Below are positions 30,683 through 40,309 of a stretch of DNA of 64,000 nucleotides, one piece after another. The number at the start of each line of letters is the position of its first letter. Position 1 is the first letter of the stretch. Source of the DNA: Sphaerolaimus hirsutus (Eukaryota; Nematoda; Chromadorea; Monhysterida; Sphaerolaimidae); contig OZ038450.1 of the NCBI GenBank assembly GCA_964036195.1, positions 6,326,701 through 6,390,700 on the forward strand, read 5' to 3'. The notes beneath the pieces were generated by a model that saw only the letters and a list, made by a program, of their open reading frames with translations, made no database searches and was not told where the DNA came from. Made by a program: the position numbers and the translations under genes.

Positions 30683-30754
30683 TTTTGATTTTGTTTCACA
30701 TCAATTTGCCGAGATTGGCTGAGATAAAATTAAATTAAATTTAATTTTTATTCT

Positions 30755-30765
30755 AGTTTCGGGAG
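30755..30765 (+). promoter_or_regulatory. Weak polypurine tract before the 3' LTR
   Basis: Only CGGGAG precedes the LTR, a short purine stretch in the expected plus-strand priming position. It is weaker than usual for LTR elements. Confidence 0.35.
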
Positions 30766-31866
30766 TGTGTAACATTATCGTAAAATGTAAAAATCTTTAA
30801 TATTTAAGTTGACATTCTTATGTTCGCTTTTATATTTAATTAATTCAACTTATTACGATTCCATTTATATTCACATTCCTTTTCTTAACATCTTCACATT
30901 CGCCAATTAATATCTCAAGCGATGTTGTTTACAACGTGCGCTTCACATCGCTCACATATTTAGATCTTAGTCATTGCTCACATTCCGCCACATTTCCTTG
31001 ACAAGCAGCACGCAAATACGCCGTCATGTTTATGTTAAGCGGCGGGCCCGCCCCGAGTGGGGGGCCGGGCCCGCGCGCCATTTCAAATGCTGTCTGGCTT
31101 GTCTCACATTTTCACTATCTTGCCAGTTTAGCTCGCTTTTCATCGGAGAAGCGAACGGGCAAGGATTGAACTTTCACAATTGGAAATGTTGGGTAAAAAT
31201 CGGAGATTAGAGCCGACCGATTGGCGCCAAACCAATCGCCATCGGTCTGGCCCTTAAAAGCCGATTTCACAGCTAAAATCGGCAGTGTTTGCAACCTCGT
31301 CAACTTCACACGAATCTCTTCCTAGGATCTAAATAAGCGCCGTAGTCACTTTATTAAGTCGCTTGTTTTTGGTGCTAAGTTTAACGCTTGGTGCTTTAAG
31401 TCACCTCAGTGCTTTATTTCACACCTGCGCTGTTTGAGGTGCTTTATTCACAACCGCGCCACTTAATTGTCGCCTTTTGTCGTAATTAAGTGCCCTCTTT
31501 AAATTGCCTTATTTCTCCGGTAATTAGAGCTTCTTTTACGTTTTATTTAAGTAATTAATTTAGTTGTAAATTAATTCCTTTTGTTTACGTATATTTTTAT
31601 ATATATTTTATTTACATTTATTTCTTTGTATTTAATTGTCTAAATAAAATTGTTCGTCAAAACTTTTGGTAAACAATCTAAATTTGCTTCACACTAACTC
31701 ACGTCAATTCACTTCAACTCAACTAATCACATTTGATAAAATAACGGAACGTCAACTAGAGACGACGCTTCACGTCAACATACACTTGTTCACATTTGTC
31801 CTCTTCCTCGGTTAGGAATAGGAGCTGGTTCACCAGTCACTTCAACAAGTTCCGTAATATTTTACA
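30766..31866 (+). repeat. 3' LTR of BEL/Pao element
   Basis: Same 1,101-bp length and sequence as the 5' LTR apart from about three substitutions. It contains AATAAA at 31643-31648 and ends TATTTTACA just before the second GGCCC. Confidence 0.95.
31643..31648 (+). terminator. Polyadenylation signal in 3' LTR
   Basis: AATAAA at the same offset (877 bp) as in the 5' LTR; the likely signal for the genomic transcript. Confidence 0.6.
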
Positions 31867-31871
31867 GGCCC
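31867..31871. repeat. BEL/Pao target-site duplication, right copy
   Basis: GGCCC directly after the 3' LTR. The following TGGAAAACAACCCCGTACAG continues the interrupted exon as in 33767-33788. Confidence 0.95.
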
Positions 31872-32029
31872 TGGAAAACAACCCCGTACAGCAGGGGGTG
31901 GTGACGGAAATGAACCTACGATTTAATGTTTAATTAATTGCCAAAATAAACATATGATTTAATGTCATTTAATGGTCAAAAATTAGTAATTAAACAAATT
32001 TGGATCAAAGAATTTCATATCGAAGAACT

Positions 32030-32659
32030 CTATCCGTCAAAAAGGAAACCCAAAAACCCATAAATAAAGAAATAAAGCATTTCAAACCAATTCCAACTAA
32101 CATCCACATTACAAGACAAATCATGACTCAAGCCACGCTCCACACTTGAGTAAAATTGGCGCCCTTGTTGTTTCCTCAGCTCATGTTCTTCCTTGGAAAA
32201 ATCCACGAATTCAAACTTGACAAAGTCCACCTGCCCACCAAGCCGCGCACTGACTGAAATGAGTAAAAACGAATATAGTTAATGTAAATAATGGAAAATA
32301 GAAAATTTCGCATTTTTATCAGAAAGATCGAATTTACATTCAACTAATTCAGACTAACCAATCCGAGTATTCTCATGATGGGACAACAACAATTTGCTGG
32401 CATCATTCAAGTGCATCTTGTTAGTGTTGACACCATTTTCCATCCACTCAGCCGGCGTCCGCCTTTTTTGGCCATCAGCCCAAAATTCAGCATGACCCGG
32501 ATGCACTTCGCAAGCAATTTGGCATCGAGCCAAAATTTGCAACGAATCTGAAAAGAACACATAAAATCTGGCACAAAGAAACGCACAACATAACAAACAA
32601 TTGAGGAAAGCAGACAACAAAAAAAACAAACCAGCCGACTCGCTAGTGCTCGACGACAT
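32030..32659 (-). CDS. Unknown three-exon gene, minus strand, 146 aa
   Basis: I do not recognise the product. Three exons join in frame: 32659-32632 (ATG, phase 1 donor CTG/GTTTG), 32547-32359 (after acceptor TTTTCAG, donor ATTG/GTTAG) and 32253-32030 (after acceptor ATTTCAG, ending TGA). The introns are 84 and 105 bp. The coding phases match at both junctions, which is unlikely by chance. The middle exon includes EVHPGHAEFWADGQ and a KRRTPAEW segment. The last exon has FSKEEHELRKQQGRQFYSS and a hydrophobic end (MLYFFIYGFLGFLF), possibly a membrane anchor. The gene is divergent from the plus-strand gene starting about 215 bp away. Confidence 0.55.
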
Positions 32660-32874
32660 TTCTAGAACGATAGAAAAACGGGACGCGTGCAAATTTGAAA
32701 GTTCACGCCTTTTTCTTTTTTCGAATAAAAAATTGTCTGGATACGAACGCAATTTTGCATTTCCAAAAGAACACTTTTTAAAGAACATTCCGCGATGATA
32801 AACGATCCAAAAAGTGAGTGAGCAAAAGGAAAAAACCCACAAAAACACTCACCAAACAACAGCCATTCAACAAC
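32660..32874. promoter_or_regulatory. Putative bidirectional promoter
   Basis: About 215 bp separate the ATG codons of two divergent spliced genes, so their promoters must share this interval or overlap its edges. No clear TATA box was identified. It contains AT-rich stretches with TTTTTCTTTTTTCG near 32710. Confidence 0.35.
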
Positions 32875-34846
32875 ATGGCCCTAGCACAAGCTGGACAGTT
32901 CAACAACAACCAAAGAAATTTGGCACAAAAATTGTTGACGGATACTGCTTCACGGCCAAAAATCACATGCAGACGTGCCGCAGGTCTGTCCGTGGAATTG
33001 AATTAGGAATTGATTGAATTGGGAAGTAATTGAGAATTGAATTGGAAATTAACTTAAATTGTGAATTAAATTGAATTGAGAATTGATTGAAATTAAATTG
33101 AATATTGAATCGAATTGGGAAAAAAAGTGATTAAAATTAAAATTAAAATTAGTGATTTAAATCAAGTGATTAAAATGGGGAATTAGCATGATTTACATTC
33201 TCAGTAACTCAGTAAAATGGAAAATTAAAGAATATACCGTCCTATTTTGCCCTATTTTCACCATAGGTGTGGTCCATAACTCAAATGCTGGCCGGAGAAG
33301 TGGTTGGAAGGGAAACCAACAACAGCGAGTTAGCTAGGGCTTTGGTGCAAACTAAAACGGAATTGGGAAAAGTGCAAAATGAACATGCAAAATGCTCAGG
33401 GGCAAATCAGCAATTGGCATACATCAAAATGATGTACCCCCAGGTAGTTCGGCCAACGTATTTGAAAATTTATGAAAATAAATAAAGCATTTTAAAAACA
33501 TGAGAAAACTCTCCGAATTTGACAGCTCATCACAATTCCCATACCATTGACGAATCAACAGGGGGCAAATAACATGGCAAATATGCAGCCAAAGGGTTTG
33601 GAGGCATTGATTGAACAACGAGCCTTGGAAAATCCACAAAGGCTAATCCACACATTGTCGGACAATAATGGGTGGAATCTGGGAAACAACAGGGGCCAAA
33701 TGGGCCGCGGCCAAGCCACTAGGGGTTTCAGGGGCACACTCAGGGGTGGCCACCGGGGCAGGCCCTGGAAAACGACCCCGTACAGCAGACATGCATATCA
33801 GGTTTTATTTATGGGAGTTTCACGCTTGTCCCACATTATAAAACAATAGAATTCAAATCTATCTGTTGAAATAACATGACAATCAGACATCCAATCAACA
33901 AAGAACATGAAATAATAAATGAATTATTGCAAAATAAAAACTGAATTTGAAAAATCAATAAAATGGGAATCTTAAAGAAAATTTAAAGTAAAATGTCTCC
34001 GCCTATAAAATGTATAAAACGTTAACAAATATAAAAACACAGGAGAATGATTGGAATGAACCGCAAGTGATTGTGGTGTATCAAAATGGCAATGAGAATT
34101 CAACCACCACAAGCTCAACCAACATGATGCCCTTGGTGGCAGACAACAACATGGGCTCCAACATTTTGGGCAATAGTGTGTCGGGAATGACCAACGTGGC
34201 AGACACCATGGCGCAAATGGCGTTGAAACAGTCAGTGTTCCAACCACCTGCATATCAAGCAAGCACCAATGCCATGCAAACTACACCACTGGGCGAAAAA
34301 CAACTAAATGACACCACCGAAGTCCCAGTCTGTTTTTTATGCACCCATAGGATCAATTGTCAAATTATTAATGGAATCGTATTAAAAGTCTGATTTTAAG
34401 ATTTCTCATGTAAAAATGATAAAACACAAATGCAAACACAGGTGATGAAAATTGCACCGAACAATCACATTCCATATGAAAGCCTATCTCTTGAAAGCAA
34501 ATTGATTGGACTACAAGATCCAATAGAGGGCTCACCTATCACACCTGATGAAGAAAATTTCTTAATGAGTGAAGATTTCACCCATTTTCAACAGGTCTAC
34601 ATGAATGAACTGCCAATCGAATTGGAATATTTAGGACAACATCATAACAACATTACAACAACACAGATCGCAACCAACAACAACACGGGCACCGACAAAC
34701 TACCGGGAAACAGCATGCAGACGCCAACGACAACCATGACTACAATCACCACGCCAACCACAACTGTCAACCACAACATGCAGGCCAACGACAACACAGA
34801 GAATCCATTGGCCAACATGCCATCCACCTCCAGTGGGCCGCCATAG
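32875..34846 (+). CDS. Unknown multi-exon gene with RGG-type segment
   Basis: I do not recognise the product. Candidate exons are a first exon from ATG 32875 (MALAQAGQFNNNQRNL; donor CGCAG/GTCTG), 33267-33443, 33562-33801, 34043 to about 34321, and 34442-34846 ending TAG. The junctions 33443/33562 and 33801/34043 are GT-AG and phase 0 on both sides. The first junction does not keep phase unless an alternative acceptor (33298) or start (ATG 33285) is used. The fourth donor is weak. Exon 2 is coiled-coil-like (ELARALVQTKTELGKVQNEH). Exon 3 has MGRGQATRGFRGTLRGGHRG, an RNA-binding-like RGG tract. Later exons are Asn/Thr/Met-rich and low-complexity, ending in PSTSSGPP. Exon 3 with its preceding intron is duplicated at 19255-19583. 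Confidence 0.55.
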
Positions 34847-35025
34847 AAAATGTGATTTTGAAAAATGTGAAAGTTAAAAGGGGTGAGTGTGTTAAGAGCA
34901 CAACGATTTGGTGCTGTGTGTAAGCATAAAAAGTGATTTACATGTAAACGTGATTATTGTGTTGTTCTAATTTACCACGTATGTAAGCTCCATCTTGGGT
35001 ACATTCGGGAGCTTTCGAGGACTCC

Positions 35026-35031
35026 AATAAA
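35026..35031 (+). terminator. Polyadenylation signal of the plus-strand gene
   Basis: AATAAA 180 bp after the stop codon, in ACTCCAATAAAAGTATAAAA. It fits as the 3' end of the preceding gene. Confidence 0.5.
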
Positions 35032-35040
35032 AGTATAAAA

Positions 35041-35545
35041 TACATATACTTAAAACATTCCACATGCATTATGTCAACACAGGAGTGAATACTGCATTAA
35101 CCTGCCTCGTACTGATTTATGAACAAAGTGTAGTAAGTAAGGTAAACCCAGGGCCCTGGTACCTCTCTAGTTTTACTGGTACGTACCATATGGTGTATCT
35201 CTTGTATGTAATTGTTTGCTTGTATTCCATATACAATCGCTCTGTCAACTAGGTATAATGTTTTAGGAGTTACTTTTTTATGGTGTTCCTAGACAATTGC
35301 TCAGGTTATGTAATTGTGTACCTTTACTATTTAGTACATTGCCTCAGATTCTGATTATATTACCAGTATTATCATTCTCGGTTATCACCTGTTCATATCT
35401 TCTTTTGTTTCTATATTACGCCCGTGACTTGTAGAGCCAGCAGTGGTATGTGTGTTAAATAAAAAAAATAAATAAAAAAATTGACAGATAGCTGGGCGCT
35501 TTGGGGGGGGGGGGTACACCCTCCCCAACCCCCCCATATTCGAGA
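35041..35545. other. No gene; ends in an inverted CTATCTATC repeat fragment
   Basis: No supported exon. The last 60 bp (GACAGATAGCTGGGCGC, a G run and CCCTCCCCAACCCCCC) are the reverse complement of the repeat at 4287. Confidence 0.4.
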
Positions 35546-35553
35546 CCCCTGAG

Positions 35554-36414
35554 TAGTGATGTAAAAGCGCCATGGCGCTGGCGCCAAAGCAAAAAGCGCC
35601 ATGGCGCTTTTGGCGCTAAAATGCTCTGGCGCCATTGGCGCTTGGCGCCATGCTTCCGAAAGGCGCCATGGCGCTTTTGGTGCTTGGCGCTATTTTCCGG
35701 TGGCGCCATTGGCGCTTGGCGCTAGCATTTTAAAAAGCGCCAAAAAAGCGCCAGGGAATGAAAAATTTACGCTGCAATAACTGACTGCGAATTGCGTAAG
35801 CTCGATGGCCAATTCATTTTATGGCTATTTTTATTCTTATGAATGAAGTGTGCATCATACTACCGGTCTAAAAAGTAATGTAAAATGCCCTGTAAAATGT
35901 GAAACATATTGAAATTTGACATTCTACGGGGTCTTTCAAATGACATTTTACAGAATATTTTACATGACATTTGACATTTGACAGGGTTTTTTTACAAAAC
36001 TTTTCGCATTTTACAGGTAATTTGACACTAAACAGAGTTTTACAAGGTCTGGGAGTGTCCCAAGTAGAATTTCTACATTTAGTGTTATTGTTAAGAAAGT
36101 AAGTTAAGAAAGTTAAGTAAGAAAGCTTTTTGGCTTTCATTTGGCTATTATTACGTTCTGGGAGACGATAGAAGACATAAGGTGATGAAACTGTGCCTGC
36201 GTCAAAAAAGGAAAATATTTTGGCGCTGGCGCCATTGACGCTTGGCGCCATAGCCTCCTGGCGCCATTGGCGCTTGGCGCCGTGGTCTGGAAAAGCGCCA
36301 TGGCGCTTGGCGCTATTTTGTCGTGGCGCCATTGGCGCTTGTCGCTGGACTTTGAAAAGCGCCATGGCGCTTTTGGCGCTTGGCGCTAAAATCCTGGCGC
36401 TTTTTACATCACTA
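35554..36414. mobile_element. hAT-type GCGCC element, complete
   Basis: TAGTGATGTAAAAGCGCC and GGCGCTTTTTACATCACTA termini are flanked by the exact 8-bp duplication CCCCTGAG (35546-35553, 36415-36422). GCGCCATGGCGC and TTGGCGC motifs form arrays of about 200 bp at each end. The centre is AT-rich and contains an AAATGTCA palindrome. No transposase; frames reading MALLALGA are repeat translations. Confidence 0.92.
35875..36055. repeat. AAATGTCA-family palindrome inside the hAT element
   Basis: AATGTAAAATGCCCTGTAAA at the left faces TACATGACATTTGACATTTG and ACAGGGT further right. Same family as 2530-2690. Confidence 0.5.
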
Positions 36415-36422
36415 CCCCTGAG

Positions 36423-37062
36423 TACTGCAGGCAGACATTGATATTGACAATGGCATCGTGTATACTCGGGTTACTTTATGCCGTACATTTTTCCCGAGGA
36501 AACACTCCAGCGGTGTAACTTTTCGCCGCTGTCCAACTCGTTGCAGTGTGAAATACAGAAAAAAAATCTGGAATATTCAATCGATCGATTCGATATTGTG
36601 TGATGCACGGGTTCGATGCGTAGTCAGAACGGAATATTTCCTGATTCTAAAGGCCATTTTCCGAACGATTCGCTGCACAGTGAAAGCCAGCTATAAGTTC
36701 CGCTATAGCAATATTTCTGGCTCCGGAAACGCGACATATTTACTTGAAAATAATAGGGTCGGCCGGCATACCGGCAAATCTATTCATTTCTTAATTTTTT
36801 TGTCAAAGGTCGGTCCTTAAAGTTTTCAATTTGACTTAGATATTTGATTTTGATAAAAAAGGTACATAAATATTTGCGGTGGTAGAGTATCATGTTCGCC
36901 GCATATATCAACTGGCCCAACTGATCTTCATGTCAATAAAGGTTTAGTCAACAGGTCACAGGAATTTTCAAGTGCACACGCTGCAATGTCTAAAAGGAAT
37001 CATTATTATTGTTATTTTTAGATATCTTAATTGACATGGAGACCAATTGCACTGGGGTGGGG
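36423..37062. other. No recognised gene
   Basis: A 120-codon open frame at 36458-36820 has no domain, splice sites or compositional support, and I do not call it. The remainder is AT-rich. Confidence 0.4.
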
Positions 37063-37064
37063 AC

Positions 37065-37275
37065 TAGTGATGGAAAAAGCGCCAGACTTTTGGCGCCAAG
37101 CGCCAAAAGCGCCATGGCGCTTTTCTAACCCCCAGCGCCAAGCGCCAATGGCGCCAGAGCTAAATAGCGCCAAGCGCCAAAAGCGCCATGGCGCTTTTCT
37201 GAACCTCAGCGCCAAGCGCCAATGGCGCCAGGGGGTAATGGCGCCAAGCGCCAATAGCGCCAGCGCCAAAATTTT
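37065..37275. mobile_element. hAT-type GCGCC element, left end
   Basis: TAGTGATGGAAAAAGCGCC is followed by about 200 bp of GGCGCCAAGCGCCA arrays. No right end with the matching duplication GTGGGGAC exists downstream. The next right end, at 42090, is followed by CACGGGTG. Confidence 0.65.
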
Positions 37276-37289
37276 TTACCTGCAATACG

Positions 37290-37973
37290 TTTGTAGCCCC
37301 TACAGATCGTATTGGTTTGCAGCGCAGCAAATTCAATGGAAAAAATATGCGTGGTGCACGTGCTGCGCCGCGGAATTACAATGAGTCGCACCAAATACAG
37401 TATTCAAACCATTCAATTTGAGCCATTTTTTGAACATTTGTATAGCATTCCCGGGGTGCTATAAAACTACCGTATTGGCTTGTTTTGAACCCCGGGGGTT
37501 GTATTTTTTCACAGGGCTCTTACAGTGGGACTTAATTCGAGCATGGTACTCAATTCGAGCATGGTATTGTATTATTTCGTAAGACATTTAGTACACATTT
37601 TGATTCCATTATAGATACGATACACATATTCAGTAGATAAATATATCGATTTCAGCTGCGACAATTAGGATGTGAATGCAACAGCTGCGACGATTACTAC
37701 AGTGACTAGACATTAAACAACAGAAGCGCTCGTGCCGCTCGCATGCAGTCACGTTCACACATTGTGTTCCCCACATTACATTTGCTTATATTTAGGTGTT
37801 GGGGGAGGGGGGTTCAATTCAAGCATGGTATTGTATTTTTTCATAACGTGGTTACCCTGGTACTCTATTCGAGCATGGTACTCAATTCGAGCATGGTACT
37901 CAAAACAAGCCAATACGGTATATAACACCCCAGGTGTTATGCATGGGGGGGTGCTATAAACGGAGAAATACGG
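37290..37973. mobile_element. TCTCCG-subfamily MITE interrupted by another MITE
   Basis: CAGCAAATTCAATGGAAAAA through GGGGTGCTATAAAAC matches 8464-8870 and 15850-16059. The element is broken by 37470-37918 and resumes TATAACACCCCAGGTGTTAT, ending AACGGAGAAATACGG before TA. The left terminus is missing. Confidence 0.75.
37470..37918. mobile_element. TA-flanked MITE, GGCTTGTTTTGAA subfamily
   Basis: CCGTATTGGCTTGTTTTGA and TCAAAACAAGCCAATACGG termini are bounded by TA. The module ATTCGAGCATGGTACT is iterated at both ends. Related copies (8811-8830) read AAAACTATATAACACC without the insertion, giving the empty site. Non-coding. Confidence 0.9.
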
Positions 37974-37974
37974 T

Positions 37975-38085
37975 ACTAGCACAGCAAAAACTGGGCGTGT
38001 GATGCGTCGTGAAGCATCTTGTAGTGTCGTGAAGACACTTCACATCAGAAACGTACGTCAATGATGCTGCACAATGTTTGTGCCG
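37975..38085. repeat. GTGAAG-motif repeat
   Basis: GGCGTGTGATGCGTCGTGAA through GATGCTGCACAATGTTTGTG is shared with 41560-41690. The latter has an extra internal segment. Confidence 0.6.
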
Positions 38086-38500
38086 CCAGCTATCTATCTA
38101 TCCCGGAGGCAAAATTTTGGGCTACTATCCCCTCCCCCCGCCCAAATCGGCCAGCTATCTACCTATCTGGAGCGATTTTTGAGAAACTATACCACAATTT
38201 TCGCTCAAACTCGCTATTTTTCATACCTTTATATATATTTTCACCTCCAAAATCACTGGTTCATGCGTCTAACTGCTTATTTTTAGTACTGTATGTCCCT
38301 ATATACCCATTTTTAACCATTTTTCACCTACTTTTCGCGATTTTTCTGCTTTTCCTCCCTTCTATGCCTATATTTTGAACCCCCGCGAACCCCCCCCCCC
38401 CCCGAAAAACAAACAAACAACAACAACTTTTTTCAGCTATCTATCCCTCCGGAGGAGCGATTTGCTATCTATATGAACCCCCGCGGGGGTCCAAATCTAC
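38086..38500. repeat. Interspersed CTATCTATC repeat
   Basis: GCCAGCTATCTATCTATCCC, GGAGCGATTTTTGAG and the C-rich run at about 38380-38405 parallel the copy at 4287-4545. Class unresolved. Confidence 0.5.
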
Positions 38501-38535
38501 AAAACCCCTGATTGAGAATCACTAGAAGAACACTC

Positions 38536-38728
38536 GTATACTCGGCGGACATCACACTTAGTATGAAAACCTACCATCACCCCTCTGATTAATCAACCAA
38601 AAATTATACATTTTTTTATCTTAATATTTCATTTTTACTATGGAATAAAAATTACGAAATTAATCAAAGCTTTTGTTCATCAAATTATGGTAGGTTTTCA
38701 TACTAGGTGTGCTGTCCGCCGAGTATAC
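38536..38728. repeat. Short inverted-repeat element, 193 bp
   Basis: GTATACTCGGCGGACATCAC at the left pairs with GTGCTGTCCGCCGAGTATAC at the right. The inverted repeats of about 43 bp extend through TAGTATGAAAACCTACCAT, around an AT-rich loop. Target duplication not resolved. Confidence 0.75.
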
Positions 38729-38739
38729 TGGGAGTTAAA

Positions 38740-38880
38740 AAAATTTATGGCGAAATAAAACACCCCTCCCTGGAAATACCCCCCCCCCCTCAAAATTCTC
38801 ACTCTGAAAAAATAAACCCCCTGGGTAGGTGTCCACACTAGGTGTACCGTCCACAGAGGCACAGAGACACAGAGTATACG
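38740..38880. repeat. C-run MITE fragment
   Basis: TATGGCGAAATAAAACACCC, C runs and GAAAAAATAAACCCCCTGGG are internal segments of the CGAAATA-type MITEs. No CCGTATT end is present. Confidence 0.45.
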
Positions 38881-39088
38881 AGAAAACATTTCCCGTTTCT
38901 TTTCGGTGCCTCGCAGATCGCAGAATTTTTGAGTAATTCACAAGAACTGATTTATTCGACCCTAAACTACGGCTAAAACTAGTCACATTACAACTACCAA
39001 GTTTCCATTGTAAATACAACAGAGCTAACAGAAACAAAAAAGCGCGTCACCGATAGCAACAAAAGTGGCATCAAGCACAAAGACTCAC

Positions 39089-39348
39089 CTTGGAAAGTAG
39101 AGTTCCGCCCAAAAATTCATCGGGTGCACATCCTCCGCAGGCGTAAACGAGATGTAGAACACTGGAAAATGCAACGGTAACTAGTTGACCGAATAATTAG
39201 CCTCGTGAACCTTATTAGTTCTCCGGCAAGCGCGCCTAGACCGATATCTCGCACAAAATCGGCTGTACTCCGCACGACGCAAAAAGTTGAAAAAAAGTCA
39301 AAATTACGAACCAGATAGATGATTTCCGCAGTTTTGGTTCAGCGACAT
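39089..39348 (-). CDS. Candidate first coding exons of an unknown minus-strand gene
   Basis: Two exons join in phase: 39348-39312 (ATG, MSLNQNCGNHLS, donor CTG/GTTCG) and 39161-39089 (after acceptor TTTTCCAG, donor AAG/GTGAGT, a strong consensus). The second exon encodes FYISFTPAEDVHPMNFW and a following AELYFP. Later exons would lie at lower coordinates but I did not find them; MITE sequence begins within about 200 bp. The family is not recognised. Its DVHP...FWA pattern loosely recalls EVHP...FWA in the gene at 32.4 kb, possibly by coincidence. Confidence 0.4.
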
Positions 39349-39802
39349 CAGTGCTCTGGGGCGCTCGCGGGTCAGCATAAGGTTTCGCTGTGGAGATTTG
39401 CAACACGCAAATTTCAGGCAAAAGAATGGCCGATCGGCGACAAGAACCCCGAGCGCTACTTTTTTTCTTTTATTTTTTTGACAGACAGATATGTTCTGCG
39501 ACCAGCCTTGACACGAGTACTGAATTCGCTGAATACGTTCGCGATAAAGGCGGAGTTTATTGTTGATCGTTGATATTCCAACGCGGAAATACCCCATATG
39601 GCAACTTGGTAGTCGGCCAAAATTTTTAACATCGCTATAACTAAAAATTAAATAGGCAAAAATTGGTATATTACCAAATTTATAGATGAAAACAGCTATC
39701 AGATAGGCGACAATAAGCCAAATGCAGCATATTTTGACGATTTTTGGCACAAAATCGGGGAAAAAACGCTCCAACGTGGACGTGTGTCAAATCATTTGAA
39801 TA
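39349..39802. other. No further feature
   Basis: A minus-strand open frame of 156 codons (39304-39774) spans this region. Apart from the short exon already listed it has no domain I can support; it may include 5' untranslated sequence of that gene. Confidence 0.35.
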
Positions 39803-39898
39803 ACTTGGACGTGGGCCAAGTTACCATACGTGCCCAGATTCTTCCAACGAAAGTTTTGGGATCGGGGCACGTATTAAGACTTGGCCCAAGTCCAACTT
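39803..39898. repeat. Short hairpin repeat
   Basis: AACTTGGACGTGGGCCAAGT at the left faces ACTTGGCCCAAGTCCAACTT at the right, with TACGTGCC/GGCACGTA further in. Confidence 0.65.
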
Positions 39899-39984
39899 TC
39901 TAGTTACGTATTGTACGAACGAGTGAACCGTCGTCCGTCACCGCTATTAGCCGCGGAAAGCAATTGAGCGACCGGAAAGGGTCG

Positions 39985-40307
39985 CTTATGAAGGGGGGAT
40001 GGGGGGCTGCCCCCCCAATATGCGAGCTCTCTATCTATTACCCCAGAGGCTGCTCAGTTATCTAGGTATCTATCTACAGGGTGCGGCAATTTAGACGCCC
40101 GCTCTAGATTTTGAATAACTTGTCACTGGGCGGTCGAATTAACGTCAAATTTTAGGTCAACATTCACAACTAAATAGGAAACTAATTTCGAGGGGGTAGG
40201 TAATTATTTCATAGTCGCCATTTCGAGGGGGTATTTCGAGGGGGAGAGGGTAAATATTTCGAGGGGGAGGGGGTATTTCGAGGGGGAGGGGTAGGTAGGA
40301 AATACGG
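39985..40307. repeat. CTATCTATC fragment followed by a CGAAATA MITE right end
   Basis: GGGGGGCTGCCCCCCCAATA and CTCTCTATCTATTACCCC recall the 4287 repeat. From about 40189, TTTCGAGGGGG units lead to GTAGGAAATACGG at 40307 before TA. The MITE left end is missing. Confidence 0.5.
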
Positions 40308-40309
40308 TA

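Larger units (their letters stand above)
19584..31866 (+). mobile_element. BEL/Pao LTR retrotransposon, full-length provirus with envelope
   Basis: The element has 1,101-bp LTRs beginning TGTGTAAC and ending TTTTACA, a 5-bp duplication, a primer-binding site, a gag-protease-RT-RNase H-integrase polyprotein and an envelope-like domain. The order protease-RT-RNase H-integrase, the A17-type protease and the DUF1759/DUF5641-type domains place it in BEL/Pao. The LTRs differ at about three positions (A/T at 20452 vs 31634, C/T in ATCG vs ATTG just after AATAAA, T/C in ATAATGG vs ATAACGG), so the insertion is recent. One in-frame stop in RT suggests this copy is not autonomous. The sequence is strongly enriched for TCACA on the sense strand. 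Confidence 0.96.

Noticed and set aside
36458-36820. 120-codon plus-strand open frame
   Set aside because: No motif, splice context or composition supports it, and surrounding sequence is repeat-derived.
35411-37394. Several open frames rich in MALLALGA, APWRFW or RQAPMAP
   Set aside because: They are six-frame translations of GCGCC arrays in hAT-type elements.
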